In this document: positions 25,170 through 33,835 of the stretch, in pieces
How the letters are laid out: every line of letters begins with the position of its first letter
Position numbering within the stretch: position 1 is the stretch's first letter
From: Paractinoplanes bogorensis
GTDB taxonomy: Bacteria > Actinomycetota > Actinomycetes > Mycobacteriales > Micromonosporaceae
Direction: 5' to 3'
NCBI RefSeq assembly: GCF_018829635.1
Contig: NZ_JAHKKG010000005.1
Span: forward strand, 558,001-622,000
Length of the DNA: 64,000 nt
The notes under the pieces: model-generated
Seen by the model: only the letters and a program-made list of their open reading frames with translations
Databases searched by the model: none
What the model was told of the DNA's origin: nothing
Program-made: the position numbers and the translations under genes

Positions 25170-28100
25170 TCAGGCCGCCGAGAGATCGGTCAGGGGCTTG
25201 CCGGAGCGCGGGCGGGCGACGATCTCGTGCGGCCAGACCGGCTTCGAGAACAGGTAGCCCTGGCCGTACGGGCAGCCCATGCCGGCCAGTTCGGCCCGCT
25301 GACCCTCGTCCTCGATGCCCTCGGCGACGACGGCCAGGTCGAGGTTGCGGGCCAGCGTGACGATCGCGTCGACCAGGGCCCGCTGCTGCTCGCTGCCGAG
25401 GATGTCGTCGATGAAGGACTTGTCGACCTTGAGCACGTCGACCGGCATCTGGCGCAGGTAGCTCAGCGACGAGTAGCCGGTGCCGAAGTCGTCGATCGCG
25501 ATCCGCACGCCCAGGGCCCGCAGTTCGCCGAGGTCGCTCCAGACCTGCTCGGCGTCGCGCAGCAGCAGGCTCTCGGTGATCTCGAGCAGCAACCACTCGG
25601 GGCGGGCGCCGCTGTCGGCCAGGGCCTGGCGCACCTGCTCGACGAAGCCGGGGGTGCGGAACTGGCGGGCCGACACGTTGACGCTGACGTAGCGCAGCGT
25701 GCTCTGCGGGTCGTTGTCGCGCAGCCGGGCGAACTCGGTCAGCGCCGCGCGCAGCACCCACCGGCCGATCTCGACGATGGCGCCGCTCTCCTCGGCCACC
25801 TCGATGAAGTGGTAGGGGCCGAGCAGGCCGCGGGCCGGGTGCTGCCAGCGGACCAGCGCCTCGACGCCGACCGTGTCGCCGCTGCCGAGGTCGACGATCG
25901 GCTGGTACATGACCGCGAACTGCTCGCCGTCGATCGCCTCGTGCAGCGCGGCCCGGGTCTCGAGGCGCTGCACCATCGCGGTGTGCAGGTCGCTCTGGTA
26001 GCGCTGCCAGGTGCCCTTGGTGTCGCCCTTGGCCTGGTAGAGGGCCAGGTCGGCGTGGCGCAGCAGTTCGGTGGCCGAGCCGGCGTCGCGGTTGGTGGCC
26101 ACGCCGACGCTGGCGGCGCCGCTGACGATGTGGCTGCCGCCGAGGCCGTCGTTGACCTCGACCGGCACGGCCAGGGTCTTGACGATGCGTTCGGCCAGCA
26201 CCTCGGCGCGGGTGGCGTCGCCGCTCTGCTCGAGGAGGATGGCGAACTCGTCGCCGCCCATCCGGGCCGCGGTGTCGGCCAGCCCGATGATCTGCGAGAT
26301 GCGCTCGCCCACGCTGACCAGCAGCTGGTCGCCGACGGCGTGCCCGAGGGTGTCGTTGACCTCTTTGAAGTCGTCGAGGTCGACGAAGAGGACGGCGATG
26401 GTGGCGTCGTCGCGCTCGGCTACCGAGAACGCCTGCTCGAGGCGGTTGCGGAACAGCACGCGGTTGGCCAGCCCGGTCAGGCCGTCGTGGAAGGCCAGGT
26501 GGGACAGGTCGTCGGCGAGGCGGCGCTGGTCGGTGACGTCGCGCATGGTCAGCACCAGGCCGCGTACGGTCGGGTCGTCGCGCAGGTCGCGGCCGGTGCA
26601 CTCGATCTGCAGCAGCCGGCCGTCGGCGCACAGCACGGCCAGGTCGGTCGCCTCGGACTGGTCACGGCCGGTACGGATCGACTCCAGCGTGTCCAGCAGC
26701 GCGGTGTGGTGGCTGATCGCGATCAGCGCCGACAGCGGCGTGCCGGTCAGGTCGGGGTGGCCGAGCACGGTCTCGGCCGACGGGGAGGCGTACGTGATCC
26801 GGTCGTCGCCGTCGACGATGAGGATGACGTCGGACGCGTTCTGGATCAGGGTGCGGAAGTAGGCCTCGCTGTTGCGGCGGTTCACCTCGCCGGTCAGCCC
26901 GATGCGCTGCAGGACGACCTCGAGCTGGCCGAGCAGCGCCTCGAACGACGGCTGCATCTCGCGCAGCACCGGGGCCGGACCGCGGAGCACACCGGCGCCG
27001 ACCCGTCCCTCGCCCGGCAGCGGCATGGTGGCGTACAGGAAATGCTCGAATTCATCACCGGCGACGCCCTCGGGCAGCTCGGTGATCGGGAGCAGGCGCA
27101 TGCCGGGCTGGTGGGGCACGCCGGCGGTGGCGGTGATGCTCAGGCGGTAGGGCTGGTCGGCCGGCATGAGCGCGCCGACGGCCGTGCGGACCGCTTCGGC
27201 CGCCTCCGCCTCGGTGCTGGCCGCGAACACGACGGCACTGGCCTGATGCAGGGCGCGCTCGCGGGCCCGGGCCTGCCGCTGGGCCACCGCGAGGCCGTTG
27301 ACCCGGCCCAGCACCAGCAGGAACATCAGCGCCGCGGCGGCCGCGATGACCGGCGCGTCGACGACCCCGCCGCGGGCCGCCTCGACCTCGTGGCCGTTGA
27401 TGTATTCGACGTAGAGGACGGCCGGCGCGATCAGGGCGGCCGTGGCCATCAGCACCAGGCGGCCGGTACGCAGATCGGTGCTGACCTGCTGCGGCAGCTT
27501 CTCGGTGAGCATCGTCATGGACGGCATGAGCGCGGCCCAGCCCATGACGGCGTAGAACACGATCCAGCCCAGGTCGACCGGGCCGCCCAGCGACCACGCG
27601 CTGTTGAGCTGGCTCTGGCCGTAGAAGGTGTCGCTGATCAGCAGGCCGACCATGGCGATGACGATCGCGACGAGGGCCCGCGGCTTGCGGCCGGGACTGG
27701 TCAGCATGCGCAGCGTCAGGGCGAGCGCGAGGACGTCGCCGAACGGGTAGCCGATCGAGACCAGCTTCTCGAGGAAGGACAGGTCGTGCGAGCGCGTGAA
27801 CGGCGCGATCCAGTAGACCCAGGAGAGCAGGCCGATGCCGACGGTGGGCACGAGCGCGTCGAGCAGCGCGGCCCGGTTGCTGGCGCCGCCGCGGGACCGG
27901 ACGAAGAGCAGGAAGCCGCCCGTGAGGAACACGTAGACGAGCAGGTAGAGGATGTCGGTCGGACCCGGGAAGGCGGGCTCGTGGCCGAGCACGAGGATCA
28001 GGTTGTAGAGCGAGTCACCGGTGGTGAAGAAGACCAGCCCGGTGGCGATCAGATACCACGGCAGGGGACGCGAGGGGCGATTGAGCCGTACGCCCACCAC

Positions 28101-28229
28101 GATCATCGCGGCCGACGAATAGCCGAGCAGGGCCCACGTCACGAGGTGCGCACCGGGGAAGGCGTAGTAGACCGCGGTCAACGCCACGATCCACACGCCG
28201 AACGCGGCGCGAGCAGCTCGCGTCGTCAT
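25170..28229 (-). CDS. Membrane PAS-GGDEF-EAL cyclic-di-GMP enzyme
   Basis: 1019 residues from ATG 28229, set by GGAGGGGGG just upstream. About nine membrane helices (residues ~8-285) precede a ~160-residue linker/sensor region and a PAS domain (FRTLIQNASDVILIVDGDD, ~457). The GGDEF domain has the intact motif RMGGDEF (~656) and the EAL domain the intact EALVRW (~789) plus DDFGTGYSSL and a C-terminal EG motif. The RxxD inhibitory site before GGDEF reads GLAD, so the product-inhibition Arg is missing. Both synthesis and hydrolysis of cyclic di-GMP are possible. Confidence 0.95.
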   Translation of the reverse strand: MTTRAARAAFGVWIVALTAVYYAFPGAHLVTWALLGYSSAAMIVVGVRLNRPSRPLPWYLIATGLVFFTTGDSLYNLILVLGHEPAFPGPTDILYLLVYVFLTGGFLLFVRSRGGASNRAALLDALVPTVGIGLLSWVYWIAPFTRSHDLSFLEKLVSIGYPFGDVLALALTLRMLTSPGRKPRALVAIVIAMVGLLISDTFYGQSQLNSAWSLGGPVDLGWIVFYAVMGWAALMPSMTMLTEKLPQQVSTDLRTGRLVLMATAALIAPAVLYVEYINGHEVEAARGGVVDAPVIAAAAALMFLLVLGRVNGLAVAQRQARARERALHQASAVVFAASTEAEAAEAVRTAVGALMPADQPYRLSITATAGVPHQPGMRLLPITELPEGVAGDEFEHFLYATMPLPGEGRVGAGVLRGPAPVLREMQPSFEALLGQLEVVLQRIGLTGEVNRRNSEAYFRTLIQNASDVILIVDGDDRITYASPSAETVLGHPDLTGTPLSALIAISHHTALLDTLESIRTGRDQSEATDLAVLCADGRLLQIECTGRDLRDDPTVRGLVLTMRDVTDQRRLADDLSHLAFHDGLTGLANRVLFRNRLEQAFSVAERDDATIAVLFVDLDDFKEVNDTLGHAVGDQLLVSVGERISQIIGLADTAARMGGDEFAILLEQSGDATRAEVLAERIVKTLAVPVEVNDGLGGSHIVSGAASVGVATNRDAGSATELLRHADLALYQAKGDTKGTWQRYQSDLHTAMVQRLETRAALHEAIDGEQFAVMYQPIVDLGSGDTVGVEALVRWQHPARGLLGPYHFIEVAEESGAIVEIGRWVLRAALTEFARLRDNDPQSTLRYVSVNVSARQFRTPGFVEQVRQALADSGARPEWLLLEITESLLLRDAEQVWSDLGELRALGVRIAIDDFGTGYSSLSYLRQMPVDVLKVDKSFIDDILGSEQQRALVDAIVTLARNLDLAVVAEGIEDEGQRAELAGMGCPYGQGYLFSKPVWPHEIVARPRSGKPLTDLSAA

Positions 28230-28493
28230 CGGCCCCCCTCCAGTTGTCCGGCCCGTCGCGCTTTTGATCGGGCGGCCCGGCCCCGGCCTAAGCATTTGGT
28301 GGGATCTCACGACTCCCGGGCGCGCCTATCGTCACTTTTTGGACGACCCTGTCCGACTTTTCGATCTCCGTCGCGACACGTGCCATTGTCGGCGAAGAGA
28401 CACGGCTCCGACAGCCCGTCGCGGAAGTCGATCGTCACGCGGGACACACTAGAACTCCGGTTACTCCCCGCGCCGCCGGGGAATCGCTCCCGG

Positions 28494-29939
28494 GTGACGA
28501 ACGACGAGTCCACGCGCTGGAAGGCGCTCACGGTCGCCCTGGTGGCGGGCTTCATGACCCTGCTCGACGTGAGCATCGTCAATGTCGCCCTGCCCTCGAT
28601 CCGCGACGAGCTGCAGTTGAGCCCGGCCGAGCTGCAGTGGGTGCTGTCCGGCTACGCGCTCACGTTCGGCCTGCTGCTGGTGCCGGCCGGCCGGTTCGGC
28701 GACGCCCGTGGCCGGCGCGACGTCTTCATCGCCGGGCTGGTTCTGTTCACCCTGGCCAGTGCGGCCGCCGGGCTGGCCCAGTCGGCCATGTGGCTGGTCG
28801 TGGCCCGGCTCGTGCAGGGCGCGGCCGCCGGTGTGGTCAACCCGCAGGTGTCCGGACTGATCCAGCAGATGTTCGCGCCCCGGGAGCGCGGCCGCCCGTT
28901 CGGCCTGCTCGGTGCCACGATCGGTGTCTCCACCGCGGTCGGCCCGCTGCTCGGCGGCATCCTGATCGCCACCATCGGACCGGCCGACGGCTGGCGCTGG
29001 ATCTTCTATCTGAACGTCCCGATCGGCATCGTCGCCGTGTGGCTCGGCTACCGGTGGATCCCGGTCGCCACCGAACGCAAGCGCCGCGAGAGCCTCGATC
29101 CGCTCGGCGTGCTCCTGCTCGGGGTGGGCGTGGTGCTGGTGCTGCTGCCGCTGGTGCAGGAACGCGAGTGGCACGGATCGGGGAAGTGGCTGCTGGTGGT
29201 CGCGGGCGCGGCGGTGCTGGCCGGGTTCTGGGCCTGGGAACGGCACTACGGCCGCGCCCGTACGGCCCTGGTCGAACTCGGTCTGTTCCAGGTCCGCTCG
29301 TACGCCCTGGGCGCGCTGATCGGCCTGCTCTACTTCGCGGGCTTCACGACGATCTTCTTCATCTACACGCTGTACCTGCAGAGCGGCCTCGGCTACAGCG
29401 CACTCGAGGCGGGCCTGGCCATCACCCCGTTCGCGGTCGGGTCGGCGGCCGCGTCGGCGATCGGCGGCCGGTTCGTGCAGCGGTTCGGCCGGCACATGGT
29501 CGTCGGCGGGCTGGTCGCGGTGATCGCCGGTCTGGTCGCGACCGACCTCGCGCTGCGGCTCGTGCCGGGTGCCGGCGGGGGCTGGGCGGCCGCGCTGCCG
29601 CTGCTGGTGGCGGGCGTGGGCAGCGGGTTTGTGATCAGCCCGAACCAGACGCTGACCCTGGCCGAGGTGCCGGTCGCGCGGGCCGGCAGCGCCGGGGCGG
29701 TGCTGCAGACCGGTCAGCGCATCGGCACGGCGATGGGGATCGCGGCCGTGGGCTCGTACTTCTTCAACCGGCTGGCCGCGGGCCAGGGCGACTGGGGCGG
29801 CGCCTTCCGGGGTGCGCTGTGGCTGACGGTCGGCTTCGTGGCCGTCGCCCTGGTCGCCGCGCTGGCCGACGTGCTGTCAGGGCGGCGTGAGCGCGTGCCG
29901 GACTCCGGCCGTGACGCGGCCGACGTCCCCGGTCGCTAG
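28494..29939 (+). CDS. MFS drug exporter, DHA2 (14-helix) type
   Basis: 481 residues from GTG 28494. WKALTVALVAGFMTLLDVSIVNVALPSI is the EmrB/QacA opening (motif D1 LDxTIVNVALP). GRFGDARGRRDVFIAGL is motif A, and RLVQGAAAGVVNPQVSGLIQQMF and GPLLGGILI are motifs B and C. It is a proton-driven efflux pump in the inner membrane. It ends 63 bp inside the convergent TetR gene. The 265-bp gap to the GGDEF/EAL gene shows no clear operator. Confidence 0.93.
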   Translation: MTNDESTRWKALTVALVAGFMTLLDVSIVNVALPSIRDELQLSPAELQWVLSGYALTFGLLLVPAGRFGDARGRRDVFIAGLVLFTLASAAAGLAQSAMWLVVARLVQGAAAGVVNPQVSGLIQQMFAPRERGRPFGLLGATIGVSTAVGPLLGGILIATIGPADGWRWIFYLNVPIGIVAVWLGYRWIPVATERKRRESLDPLGVLLLGVGVVLVLLPLVQEREWHGSGKWLLVVAGAAVLAGFWAWERHYGRARTALVELGLFQVRSYALGALIGLLYFAGFTTIFFIYTLYLQSGLGYSALEAGLAITPFAVGSAAASAIGGRFVQRFGRHMVVGGLVAVIAGLVATDLALRLVPGAGGGWAAALPLLVAGVGSGFVISPNQTLTLAEVPVARAGSAGAVLQTGQRIGTAMGIAAVGSYFFNRLAAGQGDWGGAFRGALWLTVGFVAVALVAALADVLSGRRERVPDSGRDAADVPGR

Positions 29940-30419
29940 CACGTCGAGCAGGGCGCCGCGCAGGACGGCCAGGACGGCGGTGCGGTGGGCCAGACCGGCG
30001 GGGGAGTCGCGGTCCTCCGCCGGTTGCGATCTCGCCAGCACGTCGAGCCAGTCGCCCACGGTCTCGGCCGCGAACCCGGCCCACGGCCCGTCGGTGGCGC
30101 CGAGCGAGCGGGCGTAGGCCTCCACCCACAGGCGCAGCAGCGACGCGTTCGCGGGGGCGGTCAGCCATTCCCACACCGCGAGCCCGGCCGCGTCGGCGCC
30201 CAGCGGCAAGTCCTTGCTTAAAACGGACAATTCGTCGGCACGGGCCCGAGCCAGGAGTGAACGGATCAGCCCGTCCTTGCTCTCGAAGAGGAACAACAGC
30301 ACGCGAGGGCTGGACCCGATGGCGGCGGCGATCGGCCTGAGCGACATATCGGATATGCCGTGTTCCCGTACGTACGTGTAGGCCTTCTCCAGAAGCTCGT
30401 CCCGCCGACCCCGCGTCAC
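29877..30419 (-). CDS. TetR family transcriptional regulator
   Basis: 180 residues from GTG 30419 (VTRGRRDELLEKAYTYVREHGISDMSLRPIAAAIGSSPRVLLFLF). The TetR HTH is clear; the C-terminal ligand domain is helical. A perfect-arm palindrome 17 bp upstream (30436-30455) is almost certainly its operator. It lies between the convergent MFS exporter and the divergent GNAT gene, either of which could be its target; the operator position favours autoregulation plus control of the GNAT gene. The frame reaching 30899 is antisense to the GNAT gene and ignored. Confidence 0.9.
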   Translation of the reverse strand: MTRGRRDELLEKAYTYVREHGISDMSLRPIAAAIGSSPRVLLFLFESKDGLIRSLLARARADELSVLSKDLPLGADAAGLAVWEWLTAPANASLLRLWVEAYARSLGATDGPWAGFAAETVGDWLDVLARSQPAEDRDSPAGLAHRTAVLAVLRGALLDVLATGDVGRVTAGVRHALTPP

Positions 30420-30435
30420 ACGAGTTAGTATGCCA

Positions 30436-30455
30436 ACTGAAACGACCGTTTCAGT
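30436..30455. promoter_or_regulatory. TetR-type operator palindrome
   Basis: ACTGAAACGACCGTTTCAGT has 9-bp arms matching perfectly around the two-base centre AC. It sits between the TetR gene start (30419, minus) and the GNAT gene start (30477, plus). Its CGTTTCAGT half overlaps the region where the -35 of either gene would fall. Confidence 0.8.
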
Positions 30456-30476
30456 GGTGAAGCCGGAGGTGGCGGA

Positions 30477-30962
30477 ATGATCCGGGAACTGGGGCACCCA
30501 GGCGATCTCGGCTGGGTGATCCAGGCGCACGGCGAGCTCTACGCCTCGGAGTGGGGCTGGGACACCTCGTTCGAGGCCCTGGTCGCGCGGATTGTCGCCG
30601 ACTTCGCGGCCGGCCACGACCCGGAGCGGGAGGCGGGCTGGATCGCCGAGCTGGACGGCGTACGGGTGGGCTCGATCTTCTGTGTCGACGGCGGCGACGG
30701 GACGGCCGTGCTGCGCATCCTGATCGTGCACCCGGACGCGCGCGGGCACGGCGTCGGCGGTGAGCTGGTCGACACCTGTCTCGGCTTCGCGGCCAAGGCC
30801 GGGTACGACCGGATCCGGTTGTGGACGACGAACCTGCAGGGGGCCGCGGGCCGGGTCTACCGGGACCGCGGGTTCGAGCTGCTCGCCGAGGCGCCGCACG
30901 AGGGCTTCGGCACCGGCGAGGTGGTCGGGCAGACGTACGGGAAAATGCTCTCAGCCGGCTAG
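30477..30962 (+). CDS. GNAT N-acetyltransferase
   Basis: 161 residues from ATG 30477 with GGAGGTGGCGGA upstream. MIRELGHPGDLGWVIQAHGELYASEWGW.TSFEALVARIVADF is typical of acetyltransferases associated with MarR/TetR-type regulators. VLRILIVHPDARGHGVGGELVD supplies the acetyl-CoA loop, and LWTTNLQGAAGRVYRDRGFELL the conserved C-terminal part. Small-molecule or drug acetylation is plausible given the divergent TetR gene. Confidence 0.9.
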   Translation: MIRELGHPGDLGWVIQAHGELYASEWGWDTSFEALVARIVADFAAGHDPEREAGWIAELDGVRVGSIFCVDGGDGTAVLRILIVHPDARGHGVGGELVDTCLGFAAKAGYDRIRLWTTNLQGAAGRVYRDRGFELLAEAPHEGFGTGEVVGQTYGKMLSAG

Positions 30963-31862
30963 GGCGTCGACCAGGCGCTTGGCCGAACTCGCCAGGTTCC
31001 ACCGGTCAGCCAGGGCGTACAGCGCCTCCGGGTCCTTCGGCGAGCGTGGCATGGTCGCGTCGAACTCGGGCAGCTTCACATCGAGCGCCACCTTGCAGAC
31101 CGGCAGCGCCCGGGTCAGGTAGTCGCGGGCGTCGCTCAGCTTGGTGCGAACGCCCGGCGCGAACCCGGCGTCGGGATCGTCCAGCGCGGCCAGGATCTCG
31201 TCGACCCCGCCGTACCGCATGATCAGCCGGGCCGCCGTCTTGTCGCCCACGCCGGGCACCCCGGGCAGGCCGTCGCTGGCGTCACCGCGCATGGCCGCGA
31301 AGTCGGCGTACCACTTCGCGGGGACCCCGTACTTCGCCTCGACCAGGGCGTTGTCCGCGTCCTCGAGTTTCGACACGCCGCGTCCGCAGTAGAGCAGCCG
31401 GGTGCCGCGCTCGTCGTCGACCAGCTGGAACAGGTCGCGATCGCCGGAGACCACCTCGACCGGCCCGGGCTGGGTCGCGGCCAGGGTGCCGAGCACGTCG
31501 TCGGCCTCGTAACCGTCGACGCCGAAGGCCGGGATGCCGACCGCCGCGAGCACCTCGAGCAGCACCGGCACCTGCTTCTCGAGCGCGGGCGGCACCACTT
31601 CGACGTCGCCGTGGGCCACCCGGTGCTTCTTGTACGACGGCACCAGCTCGACCCGCCAGGCCGGCCGCCAGCTGTTGTCGAGCGCGCACACCACCCGATC
31701 GGGCCGCCGGGTGCGCACCAGCTGGGCGATCATGTCCAGGAAGCCCTTGACCGCGTTCACCGGCTCGCCGGCGCTGGTCATGGCGGCCTTCTCGGGCACG
31801 CCGTGGAAGGCGCGGAAGTAGAGGCTGGCGGAGTCGACGGCGAGCAGCGGCTGTGCGGTCAC
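30951..31862 (-). CDS. 5'-3' exonuclease, Pol I N-domain type
   Basis: 303 residues from a leaderless GTG (TAAGGT six bases upstream). LLAVDSASLYFRAFHG, GYEADDVLGTLA, VEVVSGDRDLFQLVDD and GDASDGLPGVPGVGDKTAARLI carry the acidic metal-binding residues and the helix-hairpin-helix of the FEN/5'-nuclease fold. No polymerase domain is attached; it is the stand-alone flap endonuclease-like protein common in actinobacteria. It functions in DNA repair or RNA-primer removal. Confidence 0.94.
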   Translation of the reverse strand: MTAQPLLAVDSASLYFRAFHGVPEKAAMTSAGEPVNAVKGFLDMIAQLVRTRRPDRVVCALDNSWRPAWRVELVPSYKKHRVAHGDVEVVPPALEKQVPVLLEVLAAVGIPAFGVDGYEADDVLGTLAATQPGPVEVVSGDRDLFQLVDDERGTRLLYCGRGVSKLEDADNALVEAKYGVPAKWYADFAAMRGDASDGLPGVPGVGDKTAARLIMRYGGVDEILAALDDPDAGFAPGVRTKLSDARDYLTRALPVCKVALDVKLPEFDATMPRSPKDPEALYALADRWNLASSAKRLVDALAG

Positions 31863-31899
31863 CGTGCCACCTTAACGGCACCCTGTCGCCTCTCGACCC

Positions 31900-31915
31900 T
31901 AACGACCGTTAAGCT
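31900..31915 (+). promoter_or_regulatory. Promoter/operator of the acyl-CoA dehydrogenase gene
   Basis: TAACGACCGTTA (31900-31911) is a palindrome with 5-bp arms overlapping the -10 box TAAGCT (31910-31915), six bases before GTG 31922. The divergent exonuclease gene has the mirror arrangement (CCGTTAAGGT on the minus strand), so two leaderless promoters with the same CCGTTAAG core face away from each other across 59 bp. Confidence 0.6.
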
Positions 31916-31921
31916 GGCGTG

Positions 31922-33067
31922 GTGACAGTCGACCGGATGCTGCCGACCGCCGAAGCCCACGACCTGCTCGACCTGACCCGGGAACTCTGCGAACGCGAAC
32001 TGGCACCGAAGGCCGCCGATTTCGAGGCGCGCGGCGAGTTCCCCCGCGAGGTGATCCGCACGATCGGGCGCTCCGGCCTGCTCGGCCTGCCCTATCCCGA
32101 GGAGTGCGGGGGCGCCGAGCAGCCGTACGAGGTCTATCTGCAGGTGCTGGAGACCCTGGCCGGCACCTGGCTGGCCATGGCCGAGGCGGTCAGCGTGCAC
32201 ACCCTGGCCTGCTATCCGGTCTACGCCCACGGCAGCGAGGCCCAGCGCAAGATGCTGCCCGACATGCTCGGTGGCGAGATGCTGGGCGCCTACTGTCTCT
32301 CCGAACCTCAGGGCGGCAGTGACGCGGCCGCGTTGCAGACGAAGGCGACCCGCGACGAGGACGGTCACTGGGTCGTCAACGGCACCAAGGCCTGGATCAC
32401 GCACGGCCGCGATGCCGATTTCTACAACATTTTCGCCCGTACGGGCGGACCCGGCGCCCGCGGCATCTCCTGTCTCCTGGCCGACGCGGGCACCCCCGGC
32501 CTGCACCCGCAGAAGGCCGAGCGGGTCATGGGTCTGCGCTCGTCGGCGCCGTCCCCGATCGTGTTCGACGACTGCCGGGTGGACGCCGACCGGCTGGTCG
32601 GCGCCGAGGGGCAGGGCTTCACGATCGCCCTCGAGGCCCTCGACGCGGGCCGGCTCGGCATCGCCGCCTGCGCCGTCGGGCTGGGCCAGGCCGCCCTCGA
32701 CTACGCGGTGTCCTACGCCCGCGAGCGCGAGCAGTTCGGCCGCCCGATCGCCGACTTCCAGGGGCTGGGGTTCCTGCTGGCCGACATGGCGACCCAGGTG
32801 TCGGCGGCCCGGGCCCTGCTGCTGTCGGCGGCCCGGCTCAAGGACGCGGGGCGCCCGTTCTCGATCGAGGCGGCCAAGGCCAAGCTGTTCGCGACCGACG
32901 TGGCGATGCGGGTGACCACCGACGCCGTGCAGGTGCTGGGCGGGGCCGGCTACGTCAGCGACCACCCGGTCGAGCGCTGGTTCCGCGAGGCCAAGGTGCT
33001 GCAGATCGTCGAAGGCACCAATCAGATCCAGCGGCTGGTGATCAGCCGGTCCCTCGTCCGGGACTGA
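31922..33067 (+). CDS. Acyl-CoA dehydrogenase
   Basis: 381 residues from GTG 31922. The family layout is complete: LGLPYPEECGGAEQPYEVY, YCLSEPQGGSDAAAL (FAD/substrate loop), WITHGRDADFYNIFARTG, EREQFGRPIADFQGLGFLLADMA and the C-terminal VLGGAGYVSDHPVERWFREAKVLQIVEGTNQIQRL. The last contains the Glu in VEGTNQIQ expected as catalytic base of short/medium-chain enzymes. It uses FAD to form trans-2-enoyl-CoA. It stands alone with a palindrome at the promoter, suggesting TetR-type control. Confidence 0.95.
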   Translation: MTVDRMLPTAEAHDLLDLTRELCERELAPKAADFEARGEFPREVIRTIGRSGLLGLPYPEECGGAEQPYEVYLQVLETLAGTWLAMAEAVSVHTLACYPVYAHGSEAQRKMLPDMLGGEMLGAYCLSEPQGGSDAAALQTKATRDEDGHWVVNGTKAWITHGRDADFYNIFARTGGPGARGISCLLADAGTPGLHPQKAERVMGLRSSAPSPIVFDDCRVDADRLVGAEGQGFTIALEALDAGRLGIAACAVGLGQAALDYAVSYAREREQFGRPIADFQGLGFLLADMATQVSAARALLLSAARLKDAGRPFSIEAAKAKLFATDVAMRVTTDAVQVLGGAGYVSDHPVERWFREAKVLQIVEGTNQIQRLVISRSLVRD

Positions 33068-33105
33068 CACGTTTGCGCCGGGTGATCTTCGGTAATCCTG
33101 CTGCC

Positions 33106-33336
33106 ATGGACAACATCGAAGGCGTCACCGTGGCCGTCGCCGGTTCCCAGATCGAGGCCGACCTGATCGTCGGCATGCTGCGCAGCAACGGGCTGCGGGC
33201 GATCGCGCTGGCGGACGCGGCCGGCGGCCTCGACCCGGCGCTGGCCGTCACCGACGGCGTGCAGGTGCAGGTCAACCCGTCGGACGAAGAGACGGCCCGC
33301 GCGTTGCTGGCCGACGCCGAGCGGAACGCGGAGTAG
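33106..33336 (+). CDS. DUF2007-like small protein
   Basis: 76 residues: VTVAVAGSQIEADLIVGMLRSNGLRAIALADAAGGLDP...VQVQVNPSDEETARALLADAE. This is the ferredoxin-like fold of small putative signal-transducing proteins (strand - helix AxxIxxxLxxxGI - strand - helix). No catalytic residues are evident. It lies 38 bp after the acyl-CoA dehydrogenase and 23 bp before the Lrp gene. Confidence 0.75.
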   Translation: MDNIEGVTVAVAGSQIEADLIVGMLRSNGLRAIALADAAGGLDPALAVTDGVQVQVNPSDEETARALLADAERNAE

Positions 33337-33359
33337 ATCGGTTCGGTAGGGTGGCGCCC

Positions 33360-33821
33360 GTGGAAGAGATCGACCGGGCGATCGTGGGCGCCCTGACCGC
33401 GGACGGCCGCCTGTCCTACACCGATCTCGCCGAGCGGGTCGGCCTGAGCGTGTCGGCCGTGCACCAGCGCGTGCGGCGGCTCGAACAGCGGGGCGTCATC
33501 GCGGGCTACACGGCCAAGGTCTCGTACGAGGCGCTCGAGCTGCCGCTGACGGCGTTCGTGGCGATCCGCCCGTTCGATCCGTCGCAGCCGGACGACGCGC
33601 CCGAGCGGCTGGCCCACCTGTCCGAGATCGACTCGTGCTACTCGGTGGCCGGCGAGGACTTCTACATGCTGCTCGTCCGGGTCGGCAGTCCGGCCGACCT
33701 CGAGCGGCTGCTGCAGGAGATCCGGACAGCGGCCAACGTCACCACCCGGACGACCGTGGTCCTCTCCACGCCGTACGAGAATCGCCCCCCGCGCATCTCC
33801 GACTCGGTCAGCGCTTCCTAG
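33360..33821 (+). CDS. Lrp/AsnC family regulator
   Basis: 153 residues from a leaderless GTG at 33360 (TAGGGT at 33347-33352). EEIDRAIVGALTADGRLSYTDLAERVGLSVSAVHQRVRRLEQRGVIAGYTAKV is the AsnC HTH, and the RAM domain follows (DSCYSVAGEDFYMLLVRVGSPADLERLLQEI, TRTTVVLSTPYENRP). It is probably an amino-acid-responsive octameric regulator. The target is unknown, though the lysine aminomutase lies nearby. Confidence 0.94.
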   Translation: MEEIDRAIVGALTADGRLSYTDLAERVGLSVSAVHQRVRRLEQRGVIAGYTAKVSYEALELPLTAFVAIRPFDPSQPDDAPERLAHLSEIDSCYSVAGEDFYMLLVRVGSPADLERLLQEIRTAANVTTRTTVVLSTPYENRPPRISDSVSAS

Positions 33822-33835
33822 AGCCGGCGGTCCTT

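Noticed and set aside
25227..28493. A very long open frame on the plus strand, antisense to the GGDEF/EAL gene and continuous with the MFS gene
   Set aside because: It is the mirror frame of a high-GC gene. The translation is rich in Gln/His/Arg/Gly with no domain, whereas the minus strand encodes intact PAS, GGDEF and EAL motifs. Only the part from 28494 on is the transporter.
31859..33070. 403-codon minus-strand frame opposite the acyl-CoA dehydrogenase
   Set aside because: Mirror frame; the sense strand shows the complete acyl-CoA dehydrogenase motif set.
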